A stretch of 64,000 bases of DNA from Enoplolaimus lenunculus (GCA_030248215.1 JASANG010000893.1:62001-126000), one strand, 5' to 3'; counted from the stretch's first letter, positions 38,501 through 46,805 are shown. Translations and numbers: made by a program. Notes: generated from the letters alone by a model not told the origin.

Positions 38501-40019
38501 ACGCAACACTCGCTAGGTACATTCTTTTCTACACAGGAGCTACCCAGTTGAACATCCTTGTCATAGCGATTGCGTAATCATACCCTCTTGGTATTAGCAA
38601 GAGTGGATGATGTTCACAAGATTGTGCAACTGGGTACATTCTGTACACAAAACAATGTACCCAGCGCACGTTGTATTTTTGACCTACCCCCCTTATTTGG
38701 GGGGGTACGTTGAACCAATATCTTGAATTTTAGCTAAAGTCGCTCCGATTATATTTTAACTCCTATATTTACTATGTAGATTAAGTGGTGACTACCCCCC
38801 AAATCGGGGGGGGGGGGGTCGAGCAAAAATACAACGCGTGCTGGTACACTTTGTGCCATGCGCTACCGCATCAGTTGCACACTCTTCTGCAAGTGGACAT
38901 CATCCACACTTGCTATTAGTGAACAAAACCTTATCAACGTAATTTTGATGTTTGTACATAATTTTACGTATGGTTTTATTGAATCAATTGGTTTATCAAT
39001 TGCTGTGGTGAATGCATCAGTTTATGAAGATGGTTTCATTCCTCTAATGCTTTGTTTTAGATCTGGTACTTGTGAATTTGATTGGATACGTGATCTTGAT
39101 CGCATTAAGCTTCCTTCGTGTGCAGACAATTGTGAGCTATTGCGTTATAAATTAAAAACTGAACGCGCCAATAAGTTTTCAACGCTGAGTAACGAAGAAT
39201 TGTTTGACCGATTGCTTAAGGTATTTTGCGATTTTGTTGAATTGTATGTAAATAATCCAATCAGGTTGTATTATGCAAGTGAAGTTTACTGACATACCTT
39301 GGCTTTACCCATATCGTCATTTGGCACGACGTTCTGTTTTTTGCGATTCAAATATAGTTACGCTGTGTTATCTGTGGTTAGGTATTCCTAGTAAATGCGG
39401 ATACTATATACTTCGTCGAAATGACGAATTTGTTACGTTTTAATAATAGCCACAGAGCCGTGTTTAGCACCTCGAACACTTACCCGGTTAGAGGCAGCCC
39501 AGGCTCCAAAGGATCGGCGATCGAGGGCACAACCAATTTCAAAAACTCCGCTGGATTCAAAACTAGGGCTTTTAAGGGATGGAGTAAAAATATGTTTCGC
39601 ATGTTCGCGTCGCTCGCGTAAATTTTTCATTTGGTTTCCATGCAGCAGATGCTTGCAACCGGGCTACAGTCAAACTGTATAGCACAAAACAAACCTATAG
39701 ATTTTTAATCCAAAGGTGAGCGATCATTCGGGTCTGAAGGGACTTGGGAAACTCTGAGCATGGCTCTGTTTAGCCACATCATCATTAACATATTAAACGA
39801 ATGCATTGAAGTACAATAACGAGTTCTTTGCTCTATTGTTCAGGAAACAGCGCCTGTGTCGCTTGTACAATGTTTATCGAAGCTATCAAACGTAACTGCG
39901 CATCACAAACTTTCTGGCGATGTCATAAAGCAGTTGTTATGCTGTTCTCAGGGATCTTTCGGAGCCTCAGTGCAAGAAGTAGCGTTGCCGTTGTTTTTTA
40001 ATCAGCTGATTGTAAATGA
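14541..40019 (+). CDS. THADA: THADA-like protein (DUF2428, tRNA 2'-O-methylation partner), multi-exon
   Basis: Proposed exons: 14541-14633, 15250-16086, 16626-16686 (tentative), 18008-18088, 18426-19132, 20860-21029, 22421-22590, 23102-23289, 23540-23671, 26809-26945, 30378-30494, 34506-34610, 34792-34899, 35047-35191, 35634-35735, 36841-37090, 37405-37612, 38894-39283, 39844-40019. Nearly all junctions are GT-AG and phase-compatible; the exception is 16086 to 16626, off by one base, so a small exon or another splice site is missing there. THADA/Trm732 pairs with the FTSJ1/Trm7 methyltransferase for 2'-O-methylation of tRNA position 32. Diagnostic motifs, in the order known for animal THADA: VNIRRHLLPVFYRL, IFPG followed by ANFQRISTTLRLL, QLAMACCWLCLK, the DUF2428 signature TRRSAGIP, QVRAINSLRAIFKS, VWVIQNAATLLL with AAVIARILG, and NDMRIRRLCGRVFV. 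Neither the start nor the end of the protein was found. The last exon ends in phase 2, so more must follow. Confidence 0.9.
15250..16086 (+). CDS. THADA: THADA exon, N-terminal HEAT-like region
   Basis: The largest N-terminal exon (279 codons, phase 0 at both ends) starts after TTTTAG and ends at CGG followed by GTGAGC. The segment WWDSFYPRVMDLAVVAFRTF, then the LYERYSQKQGWFIRGRF region, aligns with the vertebrate THADA stretch before the central helical repeats. A Cys/Asn-rich insert at about 15410-15540 seems specific to this lineage. Confidence 0.85.
16687..18007 (+). other. THADA intron, no gene seen
   Basis: AT-rich. It contains a short TTTTCCGGAAAAA-type palindromic stretch at 16785-16830 and, at 17320-17355, a segment (CATAGGACTGCTGGGGCTA) also found near 43465. 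Confidence 0.5.
18426..19132 (+). CDS. THADA: THADA exon, central helical repeats
   Basis: 235 codons from SPTVVNIRRHLLPVFY to SNIFPG. RIEAFSVVCAQ and LVCNLDSVLKAIEP match the conserved VRIDTLGLLC and QQICSLLKKLF regions by position. The exon ends exactly at the FPG motif, and the next exon (20860-21029) resumes with ANFQRISTTLRLL, as in vertebrate THADA (FPGSSYSTRFSALTIL). The continuing open frame to 19248 is intron and repeat H, not protein. Confidence 0.9.
19140..19565 (+). repeat. Dispersed repeat H, copy 2
   Basis: TCTCGG-type hexamers near both ends in opposite orientation (GGTCGCGGTCTCGGCAAG on the left, CTTGGCCTCGTGTCTCAG on the right). The left half matches 6935-7060. It starts just inside the THADA intron after the donor at 19133. 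Confidence 0.55.
19591..20047 (+). mobile_element. hAT-type MITE, family E (GGATCC-type hexamers)
   Basis: Terminal inverted repeats TAGGGATCGACCGGATCC and GGATCCGGTCGTTCCCTA match at 17 of 18 positions. A perfect 8-bp target duplication CGTCCACA flanks it (19583-19590, 20048-20055). Length 457 bp, no coding capacity. THADA intron. Confidence 0.93.
20275..20663 (+). mobile_element. MITE family D (CCGTTT hexamers), copy 2
   Basis: GTAACCGGATATCTG at the left and CCGTTTACTCATTG at the right, with CGTTTTCGTTTCCG arrays at both ends. The terminal bases are decayed and no target duplication is visible. Confidence 0.7.
21054..21251 (+). mobile_element. hAT-like MITE, family G (TTAGGC hexamers), copy 1
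   Basis: Imperfect terminal inverted repeats GGCCAATGTTACTTTAAGGG and CTTAAAGTAACATGGCC. The interior has CCTAAG (TTAGGC) repeats. Flanks match at 5 of 8. It lies right behind the THADA exon 20860-21029. Confidence 0.8.
21432..21816 (+). mobile_element. hAT-type MITE, family B (CCGGAA hexamers), copy 1
   Basis: Ends CAGGGTGCAACCGGAATT and AATTCCGGTTGCACCCTG. Perfect 8-bp target duplication CGCATCGG (21424-21431, 21817-21824). CCGGAA arrays at both ends and an AT-rich, non-coding centre. Nearly identical, in opposite orientation, to 42155-42520. Confidence 0.96.
23672..25880 (+). other. THADA intron, first part
   Basis: Apart from the family G MITE at 24062 I see only AT-rich sequence with short unconvincing ORFs. 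Confidence 0.5.
24062..24246 (+). mobile_element. hAT-like MITE, family G (TTAGGC hexamers), copy 2
   Basis: Same ends as the copy at 21054 (GGCCAATGTTACTGTAAGG and TAAAGTAACATGAGCC). Flanks TTACGATT and GTACGATT agree at 7 of 8 positions. Interior CCTAAGCCTAAG repeats. Confidence 0.85.
25885..26496 (+). mobile_element. Fold-back element family F, copy 2
   Basis: Two long arms of about 220 bp (25885-26105 and 26275-26496) are inverted copies: GGTTATCCTCCAGCCCGCG pairs with CGCGGGCTGGGGGGGATAACC, and both arms carry the GGCCAAATTTGTATTTTTGA segment. A smaller inverted repeat (AACTGATTT, AAATCAGTT) forms the centre around 26190. No protein-coding capacity. It sits about 300 bp before a THADA exon. 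Confidence 0.9.
27240..29860 (+). mobile_element. piggyBac-like (PGBD) DNA transposon, decayed
   Basis: Transposase pieces lie in order: an acidic N-terminal part (27717-27980), the catalytic core (28221-29006), the end of the core with NETMGGVDLFD (28990-29235), and a Cys-rich C-terminal part (29357-29671, CRLC). The three catalytic Asp are present: SVDERI, AFDNYF and GGVDLFD. Frames are broken, one cause being a 13-bp duplication (ACGATGGGTTGAT twice near 28980-29006). Four copies of a 16-bp near-palindrome GTTGCTC-nnn-GCAAC lie toward the ends (27284, 27356, 27620, 29824). Exact termini are not certain. It sits in a THADA intron. Confidence 0.88.
28221..29235 (+). pseudogene. piggyBac transposase core
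   Basis: The open frame 28221-29006 (261 codons) contains the DDE/D core: SVDERIQP with Asp at about residue 108, WGIKIWCRA, and KVAFDNYFTSIPLM with Asp at about 191. The third Asp (GGVDLFD) is in another frame at 28990-29235 after a 13-bp duplication. The family normally encodes about 550-600 residues in one ORF, so this copy is inactive. Confidence 0.9.
30795..31030 (+). repeat. Repeat X fragment (same family as 41340 and 33765)
   Basis: The stretch from AGTAGTGTAAATGCGCCGG through a GAGG-rich hairpin to CTTGCAGTGGTCAATGGGGG and ATAATC matches 41345-41570. Confidence 0.7.
31639..32084 (+). mobile_element. hAT-type MITE, family C (CCGGAT hexamers), copy 1
   Basis: Ends TAGGGGCGACCGGATA and TATCCGGTCGCACCCTG. 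Perfect 8-bp target duplication CCTGGTGA (31631-31638, 32085-32092). CCGGATACCGG-type arrays at both ends. 446 bp, THADA intron. Confidence 0.93.
33075..33521 (+). CDS. Unassigned ORF in a THADA intron
   Basis: A 148-codon open frame (no ATG until inside) with segments such as CFLAVSNSFHFWHHARAAK and KKEDKLDVLLCDVLC. It interrupts nothing in the THADA model, because the flanking exons 30494 and 34506 join in phase. I do not recognise it; it may be part of a decayed mobile element or of repeat X, whose clear homology starts at 33765. Confidence 0.25.
   Translation: MFRYEIAVYILFKYGFVIDSTAKCFLAVSNSFHFWHHARAAKLTKQGEIRMNFFKISTPLAACNTAGQKKEDKLDVLLCDVLCAGTTGVSFLQQKNIDFQLNEDYVDETERCLAHCAVEKIRVVVGTLTGTFLFMKKPKFIKTFTHFE
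33765..34430 (-). repeat. Repeat X, copy 1 (unclassified decayed element)
   Basis: Reverse complement of much of 41340-42060. Shared landmarks: TGGTGGAG...TCAGCA...CAATACCCACAA, TTTGGGCAAAAACC, and GGATTATCCCCGTTTACCATTGCAAGC. Reading frames are broken many times. The class is unknown. Located between THADA exons. Confidence 0.75.
34506..35735 (+). CDS. THADA: THADA exons spanning the DUF2428 core
   Basis: Four short exons (34506-34610, 34792-34899, 35047-35191, 35634-35735) encode the most conserved part of the family: LVFLDYLQCCN, TRRSAGIPMIITSLL, VDIPQVRAINSLRAIF and ESHVWVIQNAATLLL. Introns here are only 150-450 bp, much shorter than elsewhere in the gene, and free of recognisable transposons. 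Confidence 0.95.
35846..36257 (+). mobile_element. MITE family A (CGGAAT hexamers), copy 3
   Basis: Left end CAGGATGCAAAG, right end AATCCCGATTGCACCCTG. Flanks CTGTGATT and CTATCATT agree at 6 of 8 positions. The interior matches 9958-10620. Confidence 0.88.
36434..36550 (+). repeat. About 82-bp tandem duplication
   Basis: GCATTGTTCCAGCTTTTGTA at 36434 recurs as GCATTGTTCCAGCTGTTGTA at about 36516, each followed by ATGAATGTTT and AAACAA. Confidence 0.7.
36841..37612 (+). CDS. THADA: THADA exons after DUF2428 core
   Basis: Exon 36841-37090 starts with AAVIARILGHRE, which completes the codon left by the previous exon. Exon 37405-37612 carries VHSIRQHVWRILFTSNDMRIRRL. The junction 37090 to 37405 is phase-compatible (AG + C) and gives the spacing seen in vertebrate THADA. 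The end at 37612 (before GTATCG) is my choice because it keeps phase 0 for the exon at 38894; other donors nearby are possible. Confidence 0.8.
37920..38270 (-). mobile_element. MITE family C, copy 2 (decayed)
   Basis: CCGGTTCCGGTTCCG and TATCCGGTTGTGCTTG at the right, degenerate CAGAGATCTACCGC at the left. The interior matches family C copy 1 in reverse complement (GCGACTACATTTC versus GAAATGTAATCGC). Confidence 0.6.
38290..38881 (+). mobile_element. Second fold-back element
   Basis: Arms are inverted copies: GTCTGTGCAACT pairs with CAGTTGCACACTC, GCGCGTTGTATTCTTGCTCG pairs with CGAGCAAAAATACAACGCG, and AAAATATAATCGGAGCG pairs with CGCTCCGATTATATTTT. A smaller inverted pair (GGTACATTCTTTTCTACACA, TGTACACAAAACAATGTACC) lies inside. 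The right arm ends about a dozen bases before the acceptor of the THADA exon at 38894. Confidence 0.88.
38894..40019 (+). CDS. THADA: Last visible THADA exons
   Basis: Exon 38894-39283 (130 codons, including SEQNLINVILMFVHNF) fits the position after the RRL-VF helices. Exon 39844-40019 (SLVQCLSKLSNVTAHHKL, ending LFFNQLIVNE) is clearly coding-like with a good GTAAGT donor, but its match to THADA is weak. No continuation was found before 45 kb, so either the C terminus is very diverged, or it is interrupted by repeats, or these exons belong to another gene. Confidence 0.6.
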
Positions 40020-41180
40020 GTAAGTCAAGATTTGTCTACCAGACGGAACTGGCCCCTTACTTAGCTAGTGGACGGTTGATGGTGTCAGCCCAAAATTTGC
40101 GTTAACTTGAAAAGTTTTGGTCTCGCTGGTAAATTATGCCAAATTATTGGTTGCCGCACATGAAATTTTTTGCACGTCTTAAACATGTTGCGCTAATTAC
40201 GACCCAGTTTGGGAGGCTGAGCAATTACATTACGGGGTTCGAACAAAACTGTGTTTCACAGGACGCATGAACAGGAACAGGAATTCATTTTTTACCAAAA
40301 CAGGACCAACAACTTTAACATCAGTTGAAATTATATTGTATAACAGAATTACTACTTTTGTCGGCTGATTTGCGTTTTTATCAGCCAGTTTTCTAACTTC
40401 TACAAAGACGCGCGTCGAATATTTTAAAATATGACTAAGGTGAAGATGAAACTCAGTTGTGAAAAGATGCTGAGTTTCAGCAACATTTTTGAGACGTATA
40501 CTGTAGTGACCCAAATAAGATAGGGGACTGATATTTATTTGGCCTCTCCAGAGGGTACCCATGTTATTCGGTTACGGACTGTTAGTTATTTTTAACCCGC
40601 CCTTCGTTACTGATATATTAGATATATATTGCAACTATCCGTTTAATTAAACGTTTTCGTCTTGTTTGTATCAAAACCATAAGCGATAATGGAAGGTTAT
40701 ATTTAAGAATGTACTTTCAAAACTAAGTATGCTTTAAAGTTTCGAACTCAACTGTATTTGGTGCTTCAGTCATTTATGCGCTACAATTAGGTATAATTGA
40801 CATGTATGGACTATAATTAGGGTAAAAGGACTATCCGCTTACGGACTCATTTCATGTTTACTACTTAATTTCTTGCTTCTGGAACAATCCAGCAATTTTA
40901 GCATACCGGATGAAGTAAAATTCTTTATGTTCTGTGATCTAACGTTCATTTGAAGGATTGCGTTTACAAGTTTATCAGCATCATAATAAATTTCCTAATA
41001 GAAACACTTTGGTATTCAGCCAAAAAAATAAGGTCGCTAAGTAGGTTCTTTTTTCCCGCTCATGCGATAACGGCGGTGTACACTAACACAAGTCCTCCAA
41101 CGCAGATAAACATAATAGAACAAGAGCTCGTATTCTCAAATGTGTGTAGCACCTACCACCATTGGTGATAGGTCCTGTAA

Positions 41181-41640
41181 CTTTGGAACACGCACATGGT
41201 GAGGTTTGAAATTATTACTAAGTGATGATAAGTGCTATTCGCATTTGAGAATATGGACCAAGGGTTCAAAACGGAATCGGGCATAAAATGTTATTACATT
41301 TTCGAAGCATAAATACAAATTGGTGTGTTCCATGATGTCAGATAGCAGTAGTGTAAAAAGGCCGGGTTTGCGCCTCCTCGTCCTCCTCCCTCCGTCTCCG
41401 TAAAGCGGAGGAGGGTGGAGGAGAAGGAGGAGGACGGGGGGATGTGCGCAGCCCCCCTCCCTCGGAGAGGGAGAGGAGGGGCCACAAAGGGTTAGCAGGT
41501 GCTTGCAATGGTCAACGGGGGATAATCCCCAGCCCAGCATATAGCCAGACTACCCCATCGCCGTAGGGGCCGCGCCTGGTAGCTGTGCAAACAGCCGCAG
41601 GTTTTTGCCCAAAGGGCTTTTTTTCTTTTATTATAAAACA
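41181..41640 (+). other. Repeat X copy 2, GC-rich hairpin part
   Basis: From about 41340 the + strand repeats the family seen at 30795: a GGAGG-rich inverted repeat (41373-41480) then CTTGCAATGGTCAACGGGGG. It may fold strongly; no coding sense was found. Confidence 0.6.
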
Positions 41641-42700
41641 AATACAATAAAACATACAAATAAAAAACATGTAATTGTGAAATATTGGCGTTTTACTTCT
41701 TCTTGTGGGTATTGCTGCTGATGAAACTTTATCTACTCCACCACCTTTTTTAATATAAAGCGCACGGTTTATACATTTACAAATTGACTCAGCTAGCTTT
41801 TATTATATTAACATCTATAAATCTCCAATGTAGTACTCTTGCTAAATCAAATGTTGCCAGCTTTGATAAAAACAAAGCTCCATTATAGCAACCGTTATTA
41901 AACACATACACCCCTTTAAATGCCAACTGCATTTATCAAAAGGGTTCCCTGTTTAAAGTTTATGGGTAAATTAACAAACAAATAGTCAAAAATATCAAAC
42001 AAATAAACCATCTGTGCACTCCAGTTAACATTTTTAGGTGGTATCAGGAGTATTGTAAAATGCAAATTGCTGCTATTTTTATTTAACCATCTAATTTTAA
42101 AGCCATCAGCAGCATTCCATTTTTCCAATGAACCATTTCGCCAATCATCATAACCAGGGTGCAACCGGAATTCCGGTTCCGGCATTTTTTCACCTTCCGG
42201 TTCCGGTTCCGGTAAATTTTTACCGGATTTAAAAATTCCGGTATTATAATTTGGCCGTTTTCTTAACTTTGCTAATTTTTAAGAATCTCTTTTGAAAGCC
42301 ACTTGTACTCCGAATATAAGCCATTAATGGTGGATTTCACTTCAGTGGACGACGAAAATCTAAAATACAACAAATAAAATAAATACCTATGTTCGACTAA
42401 GGTTATTTCACAAATAATAGAGCAAAAAATAAAATTAAAATGAAATTTTTGGTGAAATGCATTTTTCACTTTCCGGTTCCGGTTCCGGTTCCGGTAAATT
42501 GTAATTCCGGTTGCACCCTGATCATAACATAAATCTTGTTTCTTGGTTTCTTCAGTTTTACCCCCACAGTTTACATTTACCAATAACAATATCGTTTCAA
42601 TAATAACAGCACTAAATAATGCGCATATACAAATAAATGAACGCTTATTATCCATTGTTATTTTTGGGTTTGGTATTTATTTTAAGTACTTTTAGTCCAA
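41340..42700 (-). repeat. Repeat X, copy 2 (unclassified decayed element)
   Basis: Longest copy of repeat X. The minus strand carries remnants of open frames, one starting with a hydrophobic leader near 42655, but it is clearly broken. A family B MITE (42155-42520) is inserted into it with its own 8-bp duplication. The class is unknown; I treat it as a fossil. Confidence 0.7.
42155..42520 (-). mobile_element. hAT-type MITE, family B (CCGGAA hexamers), copy 2
   Basis: Ends CAGGGTGCAACCGGAATT and AATTCCGGTTGCACCCTG. Perfect 8-bp target duplication ATCATAAC (42147-42154, 42521-42528). Reverse complement of, and nearly identical to, 21432-21816, so the family moved recently. Confidence 0.96.
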
Positions 42701-42929
42701 AACACTTCACGGTTTGCGTTTATTTTAAGCTCCCCCGTAAATTCACCCATTGTAAATATTACTATCAGTTTCGCTAATTCTTTTGAAAGTCAACTGAAAG
42801 TTTAGCTTGACCGCCATTGGTCCGCTTAAATAATCACAGCCACTGCCGTGGTCTTTACTTATGCGTCATCCACATTAATTTGCGCCCGGCTTGTGGAAAT
42901 CAGCAACATCTTTTTCCAACTTGAGTTTG

Positions 42930-43260
42930 GAAAAAGGGTAGCAGCGGGAAATTGAAAACACGAAATTTGATCTATAGGTAAATTGAAACATTTTATAAAA
43001 CGTACTAGGAATTTGACTAGCAATTTTGAATTTCAAATTCCCAATAGCGAAAATAAAAACGACCGCAATGGGAAATTGAAACAGTTTTTAAACTCGAGTG
43101 GAAATTTGATAAGCACTTTTAAGATAGTAAAAAGGAAATTGAAAAGTGGTGCTTTACCGCAGTGGGAAATTGAAGACCAGAAATTTGCTTCAATTTCCCA
43201 CTTAATACAAGTAAATTGTATAGCAGTTGGAATTTGAAATTTTAGAAAACCGGAAACCGG
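42930..43260 (+). repeat. GGAAATTGAAA-rich repeat
   Basis: The motif GGAAATTGAAA and variants recur at least eight times, ending in GAAAACCGGAAACCGGAAAT. It looks like one more subterminal-array element, but its ends are not defined. Confidence 0.5.
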
Positions 43261-43547
43261 AAATGCTACTTGGGGGGTCGTGGAAGGTCATATATAGGTC
43301 ATACAATTAAAATACATGTAAACATGTCAGGTCAACGTGTTTACTTGTATTTTAATTGTTTGAGTTCCATTGAACGTCAATTTGATTTGACTTTTTGCTT
43401 AGGCTTAAGAACATGCTTAATCTAACGTTAAAGCCCTAGAAGTTGCAATGGCCATACTTTTTAGCACCAAAGGACTGCTGGCGCTAGTGATGCATACAAA
43501 ACTGGTCCTAAGCGTAAGTTTACTTATTCTTCATATAGCGGAACCGA

Positions 43548-44860
43548 AAGTATCGCAAAGGCAAACGAATTTACTCAGCGGAAAAAAATTGAAATAGAAG
43601 TATGATGGAAAGGGGAAAAAAAGCCATGTAAAGTCAGGATACGAAGCTTTTGCAGGACTAGAGCACAGTAAGCTTTAACTTTTAATTTTCTGGCTTAGGA
43701 TATGCTCATTCTAACGCTTAGTTTATTAGACAAGGCTTAGGCTTAGGAATATGCGCATTCTAACGCTTAGGTTTAGGTTTAGGCTTAGGCTTAGCCGAAA
43801 GAATCGCAAAGGCAAACGAATTCCAGCGGAAAAAAAAGCGCGGAGGAGCCCTGAGGAAGGCGGGAAAGGTAAAGATCAGGAGCGGCGAGGTTTTCTGCGG
43901 GACTAGAGCACAGTAAGCTTTAACTTTTAATTTTCTGGCTTAGGAATATGCTCATTCTAACGCTTAGTTTATTAGACAAAGGCTTAGGCTTAGGAATATG
44001 CTCATTCTAACGCTTAGGTTTAGGTTTAGGCTTAGGCTTAGCCGAAAGTATCGCAAAGGCAAACGAATTTACTCAGCGGAAAAAAATTGCACGATACGAA
44101 GCTTTATGATGGTAAGCTGGTATAAATTTCAGCCATGTAAAGATCAGGGGCGGCGAGGTTTTCTGCGGGACTAGAGCACAGTAAGCTTTAACTTTTAATT
44201 TTCTGGCTTAGGAATATGCTCATTCTAACGCTTAGTTTATTAGACAAAGGCTTAGGCTTAGGAATATGCTCATTCTAACGCTTAGGTTTAGGTTTAGGCT
44301 TAGGCTTAGCCGAAAGCATCGCAAAGGCAAACGAATTTACTCAGCGGAAAAAAAATTGCACGATACGAAGCTTTATGATGGTAAGCTGGTATAAATTTCA
44401 GCCATGTAAAGATCAGGGGCGGCGATGTTTTCTGCGGGACTAGAGCACAGTAAGCTTTAACTTTTAATTTTCTGGCTTAGGAATATGCTCATTCTAACGC
44501 TTAGTTTATTAGACAAAGGCTTAGGCTTAGGAATATGCTCATTCTAACGCTTAGGTTTAGGTTTAGGCTTAGGCTTAGCCGAAAGTATCGCAAAGGCAAA
44601 CGAATTTACTCAGCGGAAAAAAATTGCACGATACGAAGCTTTATGATGGTAAGCTGCTATAAATTTCAGCCATGTAAAGATCAGGGGCGGCGAGGTTTTC
44701 TGCGGGACTAGAACTTTTAATTTTCTGGCTTAGGAATATGCTCATTCTAACGCTTAGTTTATTAGACAAAGGCTTAGGCTTAGGAATATGCTCATTCTAA
44801 CGCTTAGGTTTAGGTTTAGGCTTAGGCTTAGGAATATGCTTATAATACTGTCCCGCTCTT
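43548..44860 (+). repeat. Five-copy tandem array, unit about 247-269 bp
   Basis: Each unit runs from GAAAG-ATCGCAAAGGCAAACG through GATCAGG-GCGGCGA, CTAGAGCACAGTAAGC and GGAATATGCTCATTC to TTAGGTTTAGGCTTAGGC. Unit starts are near 43548, 43797, 44044, 44312 and 44581. The last three units are nearly identical. The TTAGGC-like runs at each unit end are part of the unit. Confidence 0.92.
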
Positions 44861-45047
44861 GTTCTTTACATAGGCTTAATCAACAACGGCTTGAAAATTT
44901 TTATACCTGTTTAGAGAGCTTTATCGCAAAAATCACTTGCCTGAATACATTTCAAGGCTTTAAGTTTTTGTAGACCTGCTTTTCTCTAATTCGTTTACCT
45001 TTTGTACGTTTAGTTGGAACGTCAGACATTCTGTTACACTGTTTTAG

Positions 45048-45190
45048 GTTTAGTCAACACCAGTATCGCTGTAGAAAACTGCTTGGATTCGGAATTTGGC
45101 ACGCAGTCGGCTTTGGCTTCCAGCGCGACATCGGAATCTAGCCGACATCTTTATTTGTCAACAACTACAAAGGTCGACGTACACGAAGTT
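45048..45190 (+). pseudogene. Duplicate of KMT5A-like exon 2, donor lost
   Basis: Nearly identical to exon 2 of the first SET gene (52753-52899): LVNTSIAVEN, DSEFGTQ, LALASSATSES and STTTKVDVHEV. A deletion of about 44 bp removes the end of the exon and its GTAAGC donor, so the frame runs to a stop at about 45217. The duplication covers about 44975-45280 and 52672-53017. Confidence 0.85.
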
Positions 45191-46036
45191 GTGATACCAG
45201 ATACCTGTTTCTGGTAAAATAGGTTCTTGTTAAAATTATTCAAAGGGCCGAAACTTGTTAAATCATTCAATTTGCATACGCATACGCATACTGTAAATTT
45301 GCATAAGAATTTGTATTTTGTGTACTGTTTACAAACCATAAATAAACCTATTTGCATTTTGACTCAGCTTTACGGTATAAAAGCTGTTCGGCTTTAGCAG
45401 CTTGTGGGCCCAAGTTTTACTAACAGTTTAACTGCAATTTACACGTTTTTAGCTTCTTGTTTTATTTTGGACACTTCAAGCATTTCCCATGTTTAAATCG
45501 CCGAAAGATTCCATTTCATGCTTACCAGGTAGTTTATTTAGCGTTTAGTGATAGCAAGTCTAGAATTTGTAACCACAGTAGGACTGTTTTGTTTGATTAG
45601 GCTAAGGCTGATGCTTAGGTATAGGCTTATACTTTTACGCTAGGCTTAGGTGTACTATTAGGCTTATCCATACGCCAGATTTCGGCTAAGGGTTAGGAAT
45701 ATGCTTATTCTACTGTTAGGCTCAGGCTTAGATATAGGCTTGTTGGCCAAAACCGAAAGCTCAGCGTAAAATTAAACACAAGCCGGGCCCGTAGATAAAG
45801 GGTGGTCAAGAAACTTAGTGTATTGATCAGGCGGCCTATGTATAGGACAGGTCCCTCCGAATTTTCCTGGTATATCCATGCTTATTCTACTGTTAGGCTA
45901 AGGCTTAGGTATAGGCTTGTTTACCAAAACCGAAAGCTCAGCGTAAAATTAAACCCAAGCCGGGCCGGTAGAGTGGTGGCAAAACTAGTGTGTTGCTCTG
46001 GCTGTGGATATAATAAGACACTTGTTTAGTTTGTAG

Positions 46037-46159
46037 ACTACTCCGTTTCTGAAAGTGATGTAAGCACATTGGGCGATCAAACACTATTATATAACCATGG
46101 AACAAGCTCAGGTTTGTTGAAATGTCCAACACAAGATCCGGATTTTATGTTTGCTCACG
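46037..46159 (+). CDS. Predicted phase-1 exon, unknown protein
   Basis: After TTTGTAG and before GTACGT, 40 codons plus split codons (YSVSESDVSTLGDQTLLYNH, then SGLLKCPTQDPDF). Both ends are phase 1, as in the SET genes downstream. Ser/Thr-rich, no domain recognised. Confidence 0.55.
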
Positions 46160-46319
46160 GTACGTTTTATATCATTTGTACCTACAGCCATTGTATTCCC
46201 AAATTAGGTTCCACTGGACACACCGCCAGTTCTAAACCCTGGTTTTATACAGTGGTAGCATGTCTTGAGAAAATATGTAATGTATTATAAGGCAGCCTAT
46301 TTTGAATTTTGCCTTTTAG

Positions 46320-46514
46320 AGCTAGAAATGGCAAATTTGGTTAAAGATCTCGATAATATGGACATCGGTATTTTTTGTAACCAGTCGTCAAATTGTAACA
46401 CAGAAAAGTGTTACGTGTCAACCGACATTGTTTCAACACCAACCCGATACGTTTCTACCAATAGTATCAACGTAGAGTGGCCGGATTTGCCGCCTTTACG
46501 TGATGATTACTTGG
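46320..46514 (+). CDS. Predicted phase-1 exon, unknown protein
   Basis: After CTTTTAG and before GTACGT, 64 codons plus split codons (LEMANLVKDLDNMDIGIFCN to PDLPPLRDDYLG). Phase 1 at both ends; it joins in frame to 46159 upstream and 48741 downstream. It resembles the Ser/Asn-rich N-terminal exons of the SET genes in style only. Confidence 0.55.
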
Positions 46515-46546
46515 GTACGTAATGCGGATTCAGCATATCCGATGCC

Positions 46547-46805
46547 CAGGGTGCAATCGAAACTCCGATTTCGATTCCGATTCAAAACGAGTTCCAATTC
46601 CGATTCCAATTGCACAATCAATCGGAATCGAAATCTTGAAATTTTAATTTTAATTCAATTTGTTGTGCTATGCTGCATAAAAATTGAAATGTTTATTCTT
46701 TTATCAATTATCTCTATAGTCAAATTTTAGTCCCGATTCCGACTCCGGTATAAATTTGTTCCGATTTCTATTTTGGTATTATCCAGAGCTCCGTTTTGCA
46801 CCATG
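46547..46805 (+). mobile_element. MITE family A (CGGAAT hexamers), copy 4
   Basis: Ends CAGGGTGCAATCGAAACTCC and GCTCCGTTTTGCACCATG. Flanks CCGATGCC and CCGATACC agree at 7 of 8. It is a deletion derivative of the longer family A copies and lies about 30 bp after the exon at 46514. Confidence 0.9.

Noticed and set aside
40230-40562. 110-codon minus-strand ORF
   Set aside because: No splice context or recognisable motif; its end shares a CTGTAGTGA-CC-AATAAGA segment with 36765-36785, so it is probably repeat-derived.
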